Shown piece by piece: positions 24,380 to 34,017 of a DNA stretch of 34,934 nt. Both the position numbers and the translations under genes were made by a program. A model generated the notes under the pieces. It worked only from the letters and a program-made list of their open reading frames with translations, made no database searches and had not been told where the DNA came from. This DNA is from an uncultured Collinsella sp. (lineage in GTDB: Bacteria > Actinomycetota > Coriobacteriia > Coriobacteriales > Coriobacteriaceae). Each line of letters starts with the position of its first letter. Positions within the stretch are counted from its first letter, which is position 1. The stretch covers positions 1-34,934 of the forward strand of contig UQHO01000020.1 of the NCBI GenBank assembly GCA_900540995.1, given 5' to 3'.

Positions 24380-26326
24380 TTAGTTTTCGGATTGCTTTGC
24401 CGCCGCCTCGGCGCGCTCGGCATTCCATGCAACGAGCGCCTCGTGAACCGATTTGGCGACATCGGCAGGAATGCCTCGAACTTCCGCGATCTCTTGCTCG
24501 CTCGCCGCGCGCAAACGCTTCATCGAGCCAAAATGGCGCAAAAGGGCACGTTTTCTGGTGGGTCCCACGCCTGGAACGTCATCGAGTACCGAAACCGTCA
24601 TGGCTTTATCGCGCAATTCGCGATGGAACGTGATGGCAAAACGGTGCGATTCATCGCGCACCTGTTTAATTAGATAGAGCGAGGCAGACCCGGTCGGCAG
24701 CACGACGGGAGTCTCGTCCCAAGGCACAAAAACTTCCTCATCGGCCTTTGCCAAGCCACAAACTGGTATATCGAGCCCAAGAGCCTCAAGTTGCTTGATC
24801 GCAGCGGTCAATTGCGGCTTACCGCCATCGACAACGAGCAAATCGGGGCGCGAGCCAAAGCGCTCGTCGGCCATGCGCTCGGGAGCATAGCGTCGTCCCA
24901 AAACCTCGGACATCGACACGAAGTCGTTTGCCTCGTCCAATTCGGCCTGAATTTTAAAACGACGGTACTGGCTCTTGTCGGCGCGTCCGTTGGTAAATAC
25001 CACCATCGAAGCGACCGTAAAGGTGCCATGCAGTGTAGAGATATCGAAGCACTCGATACGCAACGGCGGCGATGGCAGCGCCAACGCACTTTCGAGCTCC
25101 AAGAGTGCCCGATTGGTGCGGTCGTCAGCGTACCCCGTTCGCATCATGTAGCGCATGAGGGCATGGCGCGCATTTTTGGATGCCATATCGAGCAGACGAT
25201 GCTTTTCGCCACGCTGCGGCCTATGGAGATGGCAGGAACGCTCACGCTTGCCCGCAAGCCACTCCCCCAGCGTCTCCGCATCCTCAAGCTCGACAGAGAG
25301 GTTTATCTCAGCTGGAATATCAGCCGTCTCGTCGTAATAGCGCTTAAGAAAGCCCGACTGGAGCTCTTCCTCGTCAACATCAAGACCCTTGTCAAGAATG
25401 AACTCGCAGGTGCGAACTGTTCGGCCCTCGCGAACGACGAAGACGCAAGCGGCGGAGATGGTCTCCTCGCGATAGAAACCGATAACATCGATATCGACAC
25501 TGGAGGGAAAAACGACTTGCTGACGGTCGTCCAGACCCCTGATGACCTCCAAACGACGTTTGACGCGGGCGGCGCGCTCAAAATCGAGCGCCTCGGCGGC
25601 CTCCGTCATCTCGGATGTCAGCTCGTCGACGACGTCCTTGCGATGGCCCGACAAAAAACGTTCGACACGTTTGACGTTCTTGGCATAGTCTGCCGGGGAA
25701 ATCGCGCCGACACACGCACCCGGGCCGCGCCCGACATGATAGTCGAAGCAGGGGCGCCCGTTTTGCGCGCAAATCATATTGACGATGTCTTCCTCGCCCT
25801 TGTGGGACTCGACGATACGGCGACAACGACGCCACTCCGCACAGGATGCGGAGCAGATGGGGATAACCTTGCGCAGCGTATCTATCGTCTCACGTGCGGC
25901 GCGGCTATCGGTATAAGGTCCAAAATAGCGCGTTCCCGGCTTATGACGCTCACGCGTGTATTTGATAGCGGGATACAGGTCGCCCTTTGTAATGGCGATA
26001 AAGGGGTAGCTCTTGTCATCCTTGAGGTCGACGTTAAAGTACGGATGGTACTGACCAATCAAATTGCGCTCGAGCACCAACGCCTCGTGCTCGGTCTCCA
26101 CCACGATATAGTCAAAGCTCGCCACCAACTGCATCATCAGCGGGATCTTCTGGCGCTCGTCCTGCAGCGTCACGTACTGACGCATACGGGCGCGCAGGTT
26201 TTTCGCCTTGCCCACGTAGATGACATCGCCCTTGGCGTCTTTCCAAAGGTAGCAGCCGGGCTGCGTGGGAACGCGCGAAACCTGCTCGGCAAGCGTTGGA
26301 ATGTTGTCGTGACCGGCCACGCGCAC
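24380..26326 (-). CDS. uvrC: Excinuclease ABC subunit UvrC
   Basis: This subunit makes both incisions in nucleotide excision repair after loading by UvrA and UvrB. It is 648 aa. The GIY-YIG nuclease is at the N-terminus (PGCYLWKDAKGDVIYVGKAK), the UVR/UvrB-binding domain lies near residue 215 (EAAEALDFERAARVKRRLE), the RNase-H-like second nuclease lies near residues 390-500 (ECFDISTLHG, LLVDGGKPQL), and helix-hairpin-helix motifs are at the C-terminus (VPGVGPTRKRALLRHFGS, RGIPADVAKSVHEAL). The start is a GTG that directly abuts the murJ stop codon with no clear ribosome site, so it is probably coupled. Confidence 0.95.
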   Translation of the reverse strand: MRVAGHDNIPTLAEQVSRVPTQPGCYLWKDAKGDVIYVGKAKNLRARMRQYVTLQDERQKIPLMMQLVASFDYIVVETEHEALVLERNLIGQYHPYFNVDLKDDKSYPFIAITKGDLYPAIKYTRERHKPGTRYFGPYTDSRAARETIDTLRKVIPICSASCAEWRRCRRIVESHKGEEDIVNMICAQNGRPCFDYHVGRGPGACVGAISPADYAKNVKRVERFLSGHRKDVVDELTSEMTEAAEALDFERAARVKRRLEVIRGLDDRQQVVFPSSVDIDVIGFYREETISAACVFVVREGRTVRTCEFILDKGLDVDEEELQSGFLKRYYDETADIPAEINLSVELEDAETLGEWLAGKRERSCHLHRPQRGEKHRLLDMASKNARHALMRYMMRTGYADDRTNRALLELESALALPSPPLRIECFDISTLHGTFTVASMVVFTNGRADKSQYRRFKIQAELDEANDFVSMSEVLGRRYAPERMADERFGSRPDLLVVDGGKPQLTAAIKQLEALGLDIPVCGLAKADEEVFVPWDETPVVLPTGSASLYLIKQVRDESHRFAITFHRELRDKAMTVSVLDDVPGVGPTRKRALLRHFGSMKRLRAASEQEIAEVRGIPADVAKSVHEALVAWNAERAEAAAKQSEN

Positions 26327-28009
26327 CTACTTGCGACGAATCAGCGCCGAGACCTCGGGCATCTTAAGGACGACGGCAAGGCCAAAGGTAACAGCAAGCG
26401 AGACGACACCCGCAACGCAAACGTAGCCAAGAGTAATCAGAATCGAGCCGCCAAGTGCCCCGACAAAGTGCTCAAGCGCCCACATGACGCCGGCGCCTGC
26501 GGCAGCACCCAGGCCACCGAGCAAAAGGCCAAAGAAACCGCCATGCAGGATAGATTTAACCTGAAGACCACGCAGGCGACGACGCAGCCACCACAGCGAG
26601 CAACCGACCAAGATCACGTAGTCGACGACATACGAAAGCGCGATTGCCGGCATACCGAAGCCCAGCACAACGCCAAACAGCAGAACCGAGCCGGCCTGGC
26701 CGATGGCAGAATACAGGCAATAGCGGCTATAGGGCTTCATGTCGAGCAAGGCAGAGAAGCTCTTCTGCATCAACACGACCACGCCGTAGAGCGGCAGCGA
26801 GAACGCCAGGTAGACAAGGAACTCGGACACCAGCGCCACGCCGGACTCATCAAACTTGCCTGCACAGTAAATCATGTTGAGCGGACGCGCGAAGACAATC
26901 AGGTACAGCGCGAACGGAATCAGGAAGAACAGCATCTGGGCGACGCCACGCGAAATGCCCGTGCGGACGCTGTCGTAATCCTTCTCCTGTGCGTCGTGAG
27001 AGAGCTCGGTATAGAGCGCCGTCGAAAGCGAGGCGGCAATCAGCGCGTAGGGCAGCGTATACCACAGGCGCGCATAGGCGATGACGGAAGGACCAGTCTC
27101 GGGCTGGACTACCAGCGCAGCAGCGTTGGTGATAGAAGTCGAGACAAACATGCACACCGTGGCGAGCAGCGTCGGGATACCGAGCGCAATCGTCTGGCGC
27201 AGTGCGGGGTCCTTAAAGTCGATATGGATATGGGGGTGCACGCCGTGCTTGCCAAGCGCGGGGATCTGACATGCCATCTGAACAAAGACACCGAGGGTCG
27301 TACCGGCCGCAATCAAGATGATGCCGGCACGTTCGCCAAACTGTGCGGACACGGGCGCAAAGCCCATAAAGCTCGCAATGACGATCACATTGTTGAGGAC
27401 CGGGGCAAACGTCGACCAGAAGTAGTCGCGGTGTGCGTTGAGAACGCCCGAAAACACCGAGCCCAAACCATAAAACAGAATCTGGATGGCAAAGAAACGG
27501 AACATGAACGCAGCGGTATCCATGCTGCCGCCGTCACCCGAAAGGAACGATTGCGTCCAGATAAAGCCCGGGGCGAACACGGTCCCCAACAACGAAATGC
27601 CACCCAGCACCAAAAGCAGAATGCCAAGCAGGTTGCCCACGTACTCGTTCGAGGCCTCGCGACCCTGCTCACGCCTCACGCCCATGTACACGGGCAAAAA
27701 CGCCGTCACGAGCATGCCGCCCATCACGAGTTCGTAGAGCATATTTGGCAGGTTGTTGGCGACCTGATAGGAGGACGAGAGTAGCGACATGCCGATAGCG
27801 GCCGCCATTGCCCACGTGCGGATAAAACCGGTGACGCGAGACACGATGGTCAGGATGGTCATAAGCCCGGCGGAACGACCAACCGTGGAGTAGTCCGACG
27901 AGCCCATGTCGTCAGTGTCATCTCGCGACGAAGAAGCTTCGGATGAGGGTGTCTGAGGCGCAGATTCTTCTGCAAAATGAGCTCCGCGCTTCAATTCTTC
28001 CTGCGGCAT
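26327..28009 (-). CDS. murJ: Lipid II flippase MurJ (MviN family)
   Basis: This integral membrane protein moves the peptidoglycan precursor lipid II across the membrane. It is 560 aa with about 14 spans and a polar, Ser/Glu-rich N-terminal tail of about 40 residues. The first conserved region reads TILTIVSRVTGFIRTWAMAAAIG and is followed by ANNLPNMLYELVMGGMLVTAFLPVY, both family signatures. It starts 3 bases after the ybaK-type gene and abuts uvrC, an unusual place for it. No pseudokinase domain of the mycobacterial type is fused. Confidence 0.93.
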   Translation of the reverse strand: MPQEELKRGAHFAEESAPQTPSSEASSSRDDTDDMGSSDYSTVGRSAGLMTILTIVSRVTGFIRTWAMAAAIGMSLLSSSYQVANNLPNMLYELVMGGMLVTAFLPVYMGVRREQGREASNEYVGNLLGILLLVLGGISLLGTVFAPGFIWTQSFLSGDGGSMDTAAFMFRFFAIQILFYGLGSVFSGVLNAHRDYFWSTFAPVLNNVIVIASFMGFAPVSAQFGERAGIILIAAGTTLGVFVQMACQIPALGKHGVHPHIHIDFKDPALRQTIALGIPTLLATVCMFVSTSITNAAALVVQPETGPSVIAYARLWYTLPYALIAASLSTALYTELSHDAQEKDYDSVRTGISRGVAQMLFFLIPFALYLIVFARPLNMIYCAGKFDESGVALVSEFLVYLAFSLPLYGVVVLMQKSFSALLDMKPYSRYCLYSAIGQAGSVLLFGVVLGFGMPAIALSYVVDYVILVGCSLWWLRRRLRGLQVKSILHGGFFGLLLGGLGAAAGAGVMWALEHFVGALGGSILITLGYVCVAGVVSLAVTFGLAVVLKMPEVSALIRRK

Positions 28010-28012
28010 CGC

Positions 28013-28513
28013 TCAGTCCTCTCTCGTAATCGCGGCAACTGTCGCCCCGCAAAATGCAATTAAATCATCAGGTGCAAGCTCGAGCTGATAACCACGCTTG
28101 CCTCCCGAAATAAAAATGGTATCCCAAAGGACACATGTCTCATCAATGAGCGTCCGGTAGCGTTTTTTCATACCGACCGGGCTGCAGCCGCCGCGAACGT
28201 AGCCAGTCGCCGCAAGCAAATCCTTCACATGCATCATGGCCAAGGACTTCTCCCCCGCGGCACGCGCGGCGGACTTTAGATCGAGCTCGTCGGCAACAGG
28301 GATACAGCACACGACATAGTCGTTGGACGGCGCCACGCAGACCAAGGTCTTAAATCCTTGACCGGGCTCCTCGCCAAGCTGCTCCGAAATCGCAACCCCC
28401 AGGCCCACCGACTCATCACCATCGTCTTCGTACGTATGTAGAACATAGGAAATGCCGGCGCTTTCCAGCTCGCGCATCGCATTGGTTTTTGGCGTCTTTA
28501 CAGCCTTTGCCAT
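28013..28513 (-). CDS. ybaK: YbaK/EbsC-family aminoacyl-tRNA deacylase (probable Cys-tRNA(Pro) deacylase)
   Basis: This protein hydrolyses misacylated tRNA, typically Cys-tRNA(Pro). It is 166 aa, the normal length for a stand-alone member. The family motif VRGGCSPVGMKKRY and the Lys of FKTLVCV are visible. The start at 28513 has AAAGGA upstream; the longer frame to 28609 has no ribosome site. It lies between uvrA and murJ on the same strand, and its stop is followed 3 bases later by the murJ start. Confidence 0.88.
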   Translation of the reverse strand: MAKAVKTPKTNAMRELESAGISYVLHTYEDDGDESVGLGVAISEQLGEEPGQGFKTLVCVAPSNDYVVCCIPVADELDLKSAARAAGEKSLAMMHVKDLLAATGYVRGGCSPVGMKKRYRTLIDETCVLWDTIFISGGKRGYQLELAPDDLIAFCGATVAAITRED

Positions 28514-28594
28514 GACATATCCTTTCCCTCGCATTCGGACGCAAGGATTAAGTATATGTCCAATTCGGCTGCATACGTCACTTCGGCACAGCAA

Positions 28595-28625
28595 GCGCCA
28601 TCGAATCACAAGGAGTCGATGGCGC
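28595..28625 (-). other. Stem-loop downstream of uvrA
   Basis: A perfect 10-bp stem GCGCCATCGA / TCGATGGCGC with an 11-base loop lies 20 bases after the uvrA stop. No T-run follows on the minus strand, so termination would be incomplete, or the element serves mRNA stability. Confidence 0.6.
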
Positions 28626-28645
28626 CCATAAACTGAATCGCCTAT

Positions 28646-31525
28646 TTATTGAGCATCAAGTTGAGCCTGACGCTCCCGGTCGCGCCTGAGCAACGGCGCC
28701 AAAAACTTGCCCGTATAACTCTGCGGACAGTCCGCAACCTGCTCCGGTGTGCCCGAAACCACGACGGTTCCGCCGCCGTTACCGCCCTCGGGGCCCATAT
28801 CGATCAGGCGGTCGGCAACCTTGATGACATCAAGGTTGTGTTCAATCACCAGCACCGTGTTGCCCGCATCGACCAAGCGCTGCAGCACATCGAGCAGCTG
28901 GCGGACGTCCTCAAAATGAAGGCCGGTCGTCGGCTCGTCCAAAATATAGAACGTCTTGCCCGTCTGGCGTCGATGAAGCTCCTTGGCGAGCTTCACACGC
29001 TGCGCCTCGCCGCCCGAGAGCGTCGTGGCGGGCTGGCCCAGGCTCACGTAGCCCAAGCCTACATCGTACAGCGTCTGGAGCTTGCGCTTAATCTGCGGGA
29101 TATTCCCAAAGAAGGCCAGTGCCTCGGTGACGCTCATGTCGAGCACGTCCGAGATGGTCTTACCACGGTAGGTGACCTCAAGCGTCTCGCGGTTATAGCG
29201 TTTGCCGCCGCAGACCTCACAGGGGACATAGATATCGGGAAGGAAGTGCATCTCGATCTTAATTTGTCCGTCGCCCTTGCATGCTTCGCAGCGACCGCCG
29301 CTCACGTTAAAGGAGAAACGTCCCGGCGAGTAGCCACGCGCCTTCGACTCCGGCGTACTCGCAAACAGCGCGCGAAGATCATCCCACAGGCCAATGTACG
29401 TAGCAGGGTTGGAACGCGGCGTGCGGCCAATCGGCGACTGGTCGATGTCGATCACCTTATCGATGCACTCGATACCCTCGAGCTTTTTGTACGGGCCCAC
29501 AGGACGCGTCGAACGGTGAATGGCATTCGTAAGCGCAGGCGCAATGGTGTCGGTAACCAGGGAGCTCTTGCCCGATCCCGACACGCCGGTAACAACCGTA
29601 AGCGTACCAAACTCGATCTTGGCGGTAACGTTTTTGAGGTTGTTGGCGCGGGCGCCCGTGATCTTAAGGCAGCCGCGACCGGGCTTGCGGCGTTCATCGG
29701 GAACCCGAATCATTCGCTTGCCGGTTAGGTAGGCACCCGTCATCGAATCGGGGCACGCCATGATATCGGCAGGCGTTCCCGCGGCGACCACGTGTCCGCC
29801 GTTCACGCCCGCACCGGGGCCCATGTCGATCACATAGTCGGCAGCACGAATCGTATCCTCATCATGCTCGACGACGATGACGGTATTGCCGATATCGCGT
29901 AGGCGCTCAAGTGTCTTGATCAGGCGCTCGTTATCGCGCTGATGGAGGCCGATCGACGGCTCGTCCAAAATGTACAGCACACCCATGAGGCCGGCGCCGA
30001 TCTGCGTTGCCAGGCGAATGCGCTGGGCCTCGCCACCAGAAAGCGTCGCCGAGGCACGGTCGAGGGTCAGATAGTCGAGTCCGACATCGACCAGAAAGCG
30101 CAGGCGCTCCAGGATTTCCTTAACGATGCGCCCGCCGATAAATTGTTGGCGCTCGGTAAGCTCCAAGCCCTCAAAAAACTCGAGCGACTCGCGGCACGAT
30201 AGGCAGCAGACCTCGTAAATGGACTTACCGCCTACGGTAACGGCGAGCATCTCGGGGCGCAGACGAGCACCATGGCAACTCGCGCACGGCTCCTCGCGGA
30301 TGTACTTCTCCAAGCGCGCCTTGGTATTCTCATTCGTCGTCTCGGTATAGCGCTCGTACAGGATATTGCGCACGCCCGAGAACTTGGTGTCCCACTGGCT
30401 GCGGCGCCCATCGAGCTTTTGATAGTCGACCGAGATCTTCGTATCGCCCAGGCCATCCAAGAATGCACGACGCACGCGAGGGGGCAAGTCCTCCCACGGC
30501 GTATCGGCGCTCACCTTAAAGTGTTTGCAGACCGCAGCAAAAATCTGCGGATAGTAGTTCGAATTGCCAAACAGGCTACCAAAGACTCCGCCGGCAATGG
30601 ACTTCGAGGGGTCCTCGATCAGTGCCTCGGCATCAACGGTTTTCTTAAAGCCCAGGCCGTCGCACTCAGGACATGCGCCATAGGGAGCGTTGAACGAAAA
30701 ATCACGCGGCTGAAGATCGTCAATGGAGTGTCCATGCTCCGGGCACGCTAACGCCAGCGAATACTCCAGCAACTCGCCTTCGGTCCCCTCGGGAGCGTCG
30801 CGGTCGGGCAGCAAGTATACGTTCACATTGCCGTGCGCCAGCGCAGTCGCCTGTTCAACGGACTCGGCAATACGGCCCAGCGAGTTCTCGCGAATCACGA
30901 TGCGGTCGACCACGACCTCGATATCGTGCTTGAATTTCTTATCCAAATCGATAGAGTCATCAAGCGAGCGAACCTCGCCGTCGACACGCACGCGGCTAAA
31001 GCCCTCGGCGCGAAGGTCCTCAAACAGTTTGGTGTACTCGCCTTTTCGCCCGCGCACCACCGGTGCCAGCACAAACGCGCGGCGGCCCTCCCCCGCCGCC
31101 AAGACCTTGTCGGCAACCTGGTCGGTCGTCTGGCGCTCAATGACGCGGCCGCAATCGGGACAGTGCGGGGTGCCCACACGGGCGAACAGCAGTCGCAGGT
31201 AGTCATAAATCTCGGTTACGGTGCCCACCGTCGAGCGCGGGTTCTTGGATGTCGTCTTTTGATCAATTGAGACAGCCGGCGAAAGGCCGTCGATTGAATC
31301 CAAGTCGGGTTTGTCCATCTGGCCCAAGAACTGGCGCGCATAACTCGAAAGGCTCTCGACGTATCGACGCTGGCCCTCGGCATAGATAGTGTCGAATGCC
31401 AGCGAACTCTTGCCCGAGCCAGAAAGACCGGTAATGACCACGAGTTGGTCACGCGGAATGGAAACATCGATATCACGGAGGTTGTGCTCACGAGCGCCGC
31501 GAATAACGATAGAAGAATCAGACAT
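28646..31525 (-). CDS. uvrA: Excinuclease ABC subunit UvrA
   Basis: This DNA-damage-recognition ATPase of nucleotide excision repair is 959 aa. It has two ABC modules: Walker A GLSGSGKS near residue 32 and GVSGSGKS near residue 650, with signatures LSGGEAQRIRLA and LSGGEAQRVKLA. Zinc-binding Cys pairs are CPDC (about 115), CPECDG (about 275), CASC (about 400) and CEACKGDG, CEVCGGKRYN (about 740-770). The ATG at 31525 has AAGGAG upstream; a longer frame would run through the promoter and the LexA-like box. It is likely part of the SOS response. Confidence 0.96.
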   Translation of the reverse strand: MSDSSIVIRGAREHNLRDIDVSIPRDQLVVITGLSGSGKSSLAFDTIYAEGQRRYVESLSSYARQFLGQMDKPDLDSIDGLSPAVSIDQKTTSKNPRSTVGTVTEIYDYLRLLFARVGTPHCPDCGRVIERQTTDQVADKVLAAGEGRRAFVLAPVVRGRKGEYTKLFEDLRAEGFSRVRVDGEVRSLDDSIDLDKKFKHDIEVVVDRIVIRENSLGRIAESVEQATALAHGNVNVYLLPDRDAPEGTEGELLEYSLALACPEHGHSIDDLQPRDFSFNAPYGACPECDGLGFKKTVDAEALIEDPSKSIAGGVFGSLFGNSNYYPQIFAAVCKHFKVSADTPWEDLPPRVRRAFLDGLGDTKISVDYQKLDGRRSQWDTKFSGVRNILYERYTETTNENTKARLEKYIREEPCASCHGARLRPEMLAVTVGGKSIYEVCCLSCRESLEFFEGLELTERQQFIGGRIVKEILERLRFLVDVGLDYLTLDRASATLSGGEAQRIRLATQIGAGLMGVLYILDEPSIGLHQRDNERLIKTLERLRDIGNTVIVVEHDEDTIRAADYVIDMGPGAGVNGGHVVAAGTPADIMACPDSMTGAYLTGKRMIRVPDERRKPGRGCLKITGARANNLKNVTAKIEFGTLTVVTGVSGSGKSSLVTDTIAPALTNAIHRSTRPVGPYKKLEGIECIDKVIDIDQSPIGRTPRSNPATYIGLWDDLRALFASTPESKARGYSPGRFSFNVSGGRCEACKGDGQIKIEMHFLPDIYVPCEVCGGKRYNRETLEVTYRGKTISDVLDMSVTEALAFFGNIPQIKRKLQTLYDVGLGYVSLGQPATTLSGGEAQRVKLAKELHRRQTGKTFYILDEPTTGLHFEDVRQLLDVLQRLVDAGNTVLVIEHNLDVIKVADRLIDMGPEGGNGGGTVVVSGTPEQVADCPQSYTGKFLAPLLRRDRERQAQLDAQ

Positions 31526-31568
31526 GGAAGCTCCTTGCCTCCTATTGCATCGAATCATACTGCCGATG

Positions 31569-31600
31569 AGTTTAGCGCACTCGACGCGCACAGATGTTCG
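31569..31600 (-). promoter_or_regulatory. uvrA promoter with LexA (SOS) box
   Basis: CGAACATCTGTGCG on the minus strand (31587-31600) matches the Gram-positive LexA consensus CGAAC-N4-GTTCG with one mismatch. On the minus strand a TAAACT -10 box lies at 31569-31574, and the -35 position (31592-31597) falls inside the box, so LexA binding would block it. The rest of the 193-base divergent gap to the plus-strand gene shows only weak -10-like boxes (TACAGT, TAATCT near 31673-31682). Confidence 0.75.
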
Positions 31601-31718
31601 TAATACAAGATTCGCAGACCTTTAGCTTTGCGTATCGGGCGCTTTGTTTCTCGAAATGCCGTGGAAAGGTTACAGTAATCTAATACTGAACTTAATTTGC
31701 TGTACCAGAGGAACGTCC

Positions 31719-33872
31719 ATGACCGAAGATATCCCCCTTGAAATCACTTCGAGCGACATGGCCAATCTGCCCATATTCATCGCCGTCCTTATCGTGGCCG
31801 CCGTCGTCGTGCGCGTGTATTTTTCAATCAAACGCAACGAAAAGCCACCCATTGCCCGCGTCTTTTGGTGCGCGACGCTCCTCATCCCGCTCGGCGTGGT
31901 AGCTGCATGGGTTACGAATCAATTGCTCGTAAATGAGGGCAGCTCCCTATGGGTCCTTTCTTATTCGGCGCTCGGTGCTGCCGCCGTCATGCTTCTTGTC
32001 GAGCCCTTGGTTTCGGGACTTATCGACCAAACCGACCTTGCGACGGGAACGGTTGCCTGTATTTGCCGTGACATCCTTGTCATCGCCGCTGTTTCAGCGC
32101 TCTCGTTCGTTTCACTCGAAATTGCCTGCAACGAAACGTTCTATCGCATTCCCGCCAACTCATTCGGGTTTTCCGTCGGGCTGCTCGCGACGGTTCTGCT
32201 CTCCCTTTATTTGGTGGGGCAGCGTCATGGAGGCGTCATGGCCCTCGTGCCCGTCGTCTGTTGCATCCTTGGCATTGCCGAGCACTTCGTCATAACGTTT
32301 AAAGGCGAAGCCATCCTGCCAAGCGATATCTTGGCCCTTGGCACCGCAATGGAAGTGAGCGAGGGATACGAGTTTACCTTTACCGCCGGAATCGTAACCT
32401 CTCTCGCCCTGCTGGAGATTTCCCTGGGGCTTCTTTCGCTCATCCGACCGCGAAAGCTCCGTACGCCCACCCATGTCTTCCCCGCTATCGCCGCTAACCT
32501 CTGTGCTTTTCTGCTAGTGACCGTTGTGGGGCTCTCAGGCTTTTCCAACATCGACTTGGAGCAGGCGCTGGATTTTGGATTTGACCGTTGGCAGCCCATC
32601 ACCACGTATGCGTCTCAGGGTTTTATCACTTCGTTCACCGAAATGGTCAACGAGTTGCCCATTGAGAAGCCCGAAGACTATACGCCCGATGAGGCGCAGA
32701 GCATCGAGCAGGAGCTCGCCACCGTCTACGACAGCACATATGGCTCGAGCGAACAGCGCGCGGCGGCCGTTGCCCAGTTCAATGAAATCAAGCCGACGAT
32801 TGTTGCCGTCATGAACGAGAGTTTTAGCGACCTTTCGTGCTTTGAGCAGCTCCAGGCGGCCGGGTACACCGGCCCCGCATTCTACAACTCGCTTCCCGAC
32901 ACACTTGTTCGCGGCACCATGCTCGCTTCGGTCGCCGGTGGCGGAACGGCGAACTCCGAATTCGAATTTTTGACCGGAGCGACAACGGCCTTTGTCGGAT
33001 TAGGCAAAATCCCCTATCAGCTGTATCAGATGAATGGCGTCAACAGCCTGGCAAAGGACCTTAAAGAGCTTGGGTATACCACTACCGCTATGCACCCGCA
33101 AAACCCCGTCAACTACCATCGAGATAAAATCTATCAGCAGCTTGGCTTTGGAGACTTTCTTTCAATCGGCGATTTCGAAGGTGCGCCCTATTACCATGCC
33201 GGCGTATGCGACTACGCCACCTACGACAAGATACTCGACCTGCTCAGAACCGACGAAGCCCCGCAGTTCATCTTTGACGTCACGATGCAAAATCACGGCG
33301 GCTACGACTATGGCACCGTTCCCGCCGAAGAGCTGACAAACTATTGGGTCGAGGGAGCCAGTGAGGGTGCCAACAGCGCGCTCAACACCTATCTCACCTG
33401 CATCAACGCATCCGACCGGGACCTCGAGTACTTTATCAACGAGCTCCGCAATATCGGCAGACCGGTTGTTCTTGTCTTTTTTGGCGACCATCAGCCGAGC
33501 GCCGCAACGACTCTCAACGATGAGCTGTACCCTCAGGAAGATACGGCAAGCCACGCTTTCCGTATCTATCAGTCGACATATCTCGTCTGGGCTAACTATG
33601 AGATCGCCGGCAATACCGAGCTCAACGTCTACGACACCGTCGGGGCAAACGAGATTGCAGCCATTACCCTTAATAAGATCGGCGCCCCGCTCACCAATTA
33701 CCAAAAGGCCCTGCTTGCGACAAGGTCAGATGTGCCCACCATCAATGTCGCCGGCTATCTCGGTGCCGACGGGCTGCGCTACGACTTGGAATCTAAAGAC
33801 AGCCCCTACGCCTCGACGATCGACAAGCTGCAGCGCATGCAATACCTCGAGTTCGCCAGCAAAGTTCAGTAA
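31719..33872 (+). CDS. LtaS-type sulfatase-fold phosphoglycerol transferase
   Basis: This polytopic membrane enzyme belongs to the alkaline-phosphatase/sulfatase fold family that builds glycerol-phosphate polymers such as lipoteichoic acid. It is 717 aa from the ATG at 31719 (AGAGGA upstream). About eight hydrophobic spans occupy residues 15-290, more than the five of LtaS. The extracytoplasmic catalytic domain follows, with the metal Glu in AVMNESFSDLS, the nucleophile Thr in GGGTANSEFEFLTG, and His/Asp ligands in TMQNHGGYDYG and FFGDHQPSA. There is no signal-peptidase-like site obvious between the halves. The polymer made in this lineage is unknown; capsule or glycan glycerol-phosphate decoration is possible. 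Confidence 0.85.
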   Translation: MTEDIPLEITSSDMANLPIFIAVLIVAAVVVRVYFSIKRNEKPPIARVFWCATLLIPLGVVAAWVTNQLLVNEGSSLWVLSYSALGAAAVMLLVEPLVSGLIDQTDLATGTVACICRDILVIAAVSALSFVSLEIACNETFYRIPANSFGFSVGLLATVLLSLYLVGQRHGGVMALVPVVCCILGIAEHFVITFKGEAILPSDILALGTAMEVSEGYEFTFTAGIVTSLALLEISLGLLSLIRPRKLRTPTHVFPAIAANLCAFLLVTVVGLSGFSNIDLEQALDFGFDRWQPITTYASQGFITSFTEMVNELPIEKPEDYTPDEAQSIEQELATVYDSTYGSSEQRAAAVAQFNEIKPTIVAVMNESFSDLSCFEQLQAAGYTGPAFYNSLPDTLVRGTMLASVAGGGTANSEFEFLTGATTAFVGLGKIPYQLYQMNGVNSLAKDLKELGYTTTAMHPQNPVNYHRDKIYQQLGFGDFLSIGDFEGAPYYHAGVCDYATYDKILDLLRTDEAPQFIFDVTMQNHGGYDYGTVPAEELTNYWVEGASEGANSALNTYLTCINASDRDLEYFINELRNIGRPVVLVFFGDHQPSAATTLNDELYPQEDTASHAFRIYQSTYLVWANYEIAGNTELNVYDTVGANEIAAITLNKIGAPLTNYQKALLATRSDVPTINVAGYLGADGLRYDLESKDSPYASTIDKLQRMQYLEFASKVQ

Positions 33873-33883
33873 GCCCGCCCATT

Positions 33884-33924
33884 CGCTTGGGCCCATCGTA
33901 TTGCAAGCACGCTCGGCCCAAACG
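33884..33924 (+). other. Weak stem-loop after the LtaS-type gene
   Basis: TTGGGCC (33887-33893) pairs with GGCCCAA (33915-33921), extended by a CG/CG pair across one mismatch, around a 21-base loop. No T-run follows, so it is at best a weak terminator. Confidence 0.4.
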
Positions 33925-33932
33925 CATCATGA

Positions 33933-33962
33933 ATGACTCCCGCTCGCAAACGAGGGTACAAT
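33933..33962 (+). promoter_or_regulatory. Candidate mrp promoter
   Basis: ATGACT (33933-33938), an 18-base spacer and TACAAT (33957-33962) resemble -35 and -10 boxes. The transcript would begin near 33969 and have a 50-base leader with a GC-rich inverted repeat (CGGGGCCCCG). Confidence 0.55.
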
Positions 33963-34017
33963 GACGCTCGTGTCACATCGCGGGGCCCCGGCCCCAGCAT
34001 ATACAAAGGAGTCATAC

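Noticed and set aside
24791..27784. A 997-residue plus-strand open frame opposite uvrC and murJ
   Set aside because: It is antisense to two certain genes, and its Arg/His/Gln-rich translation resembles no protein family.
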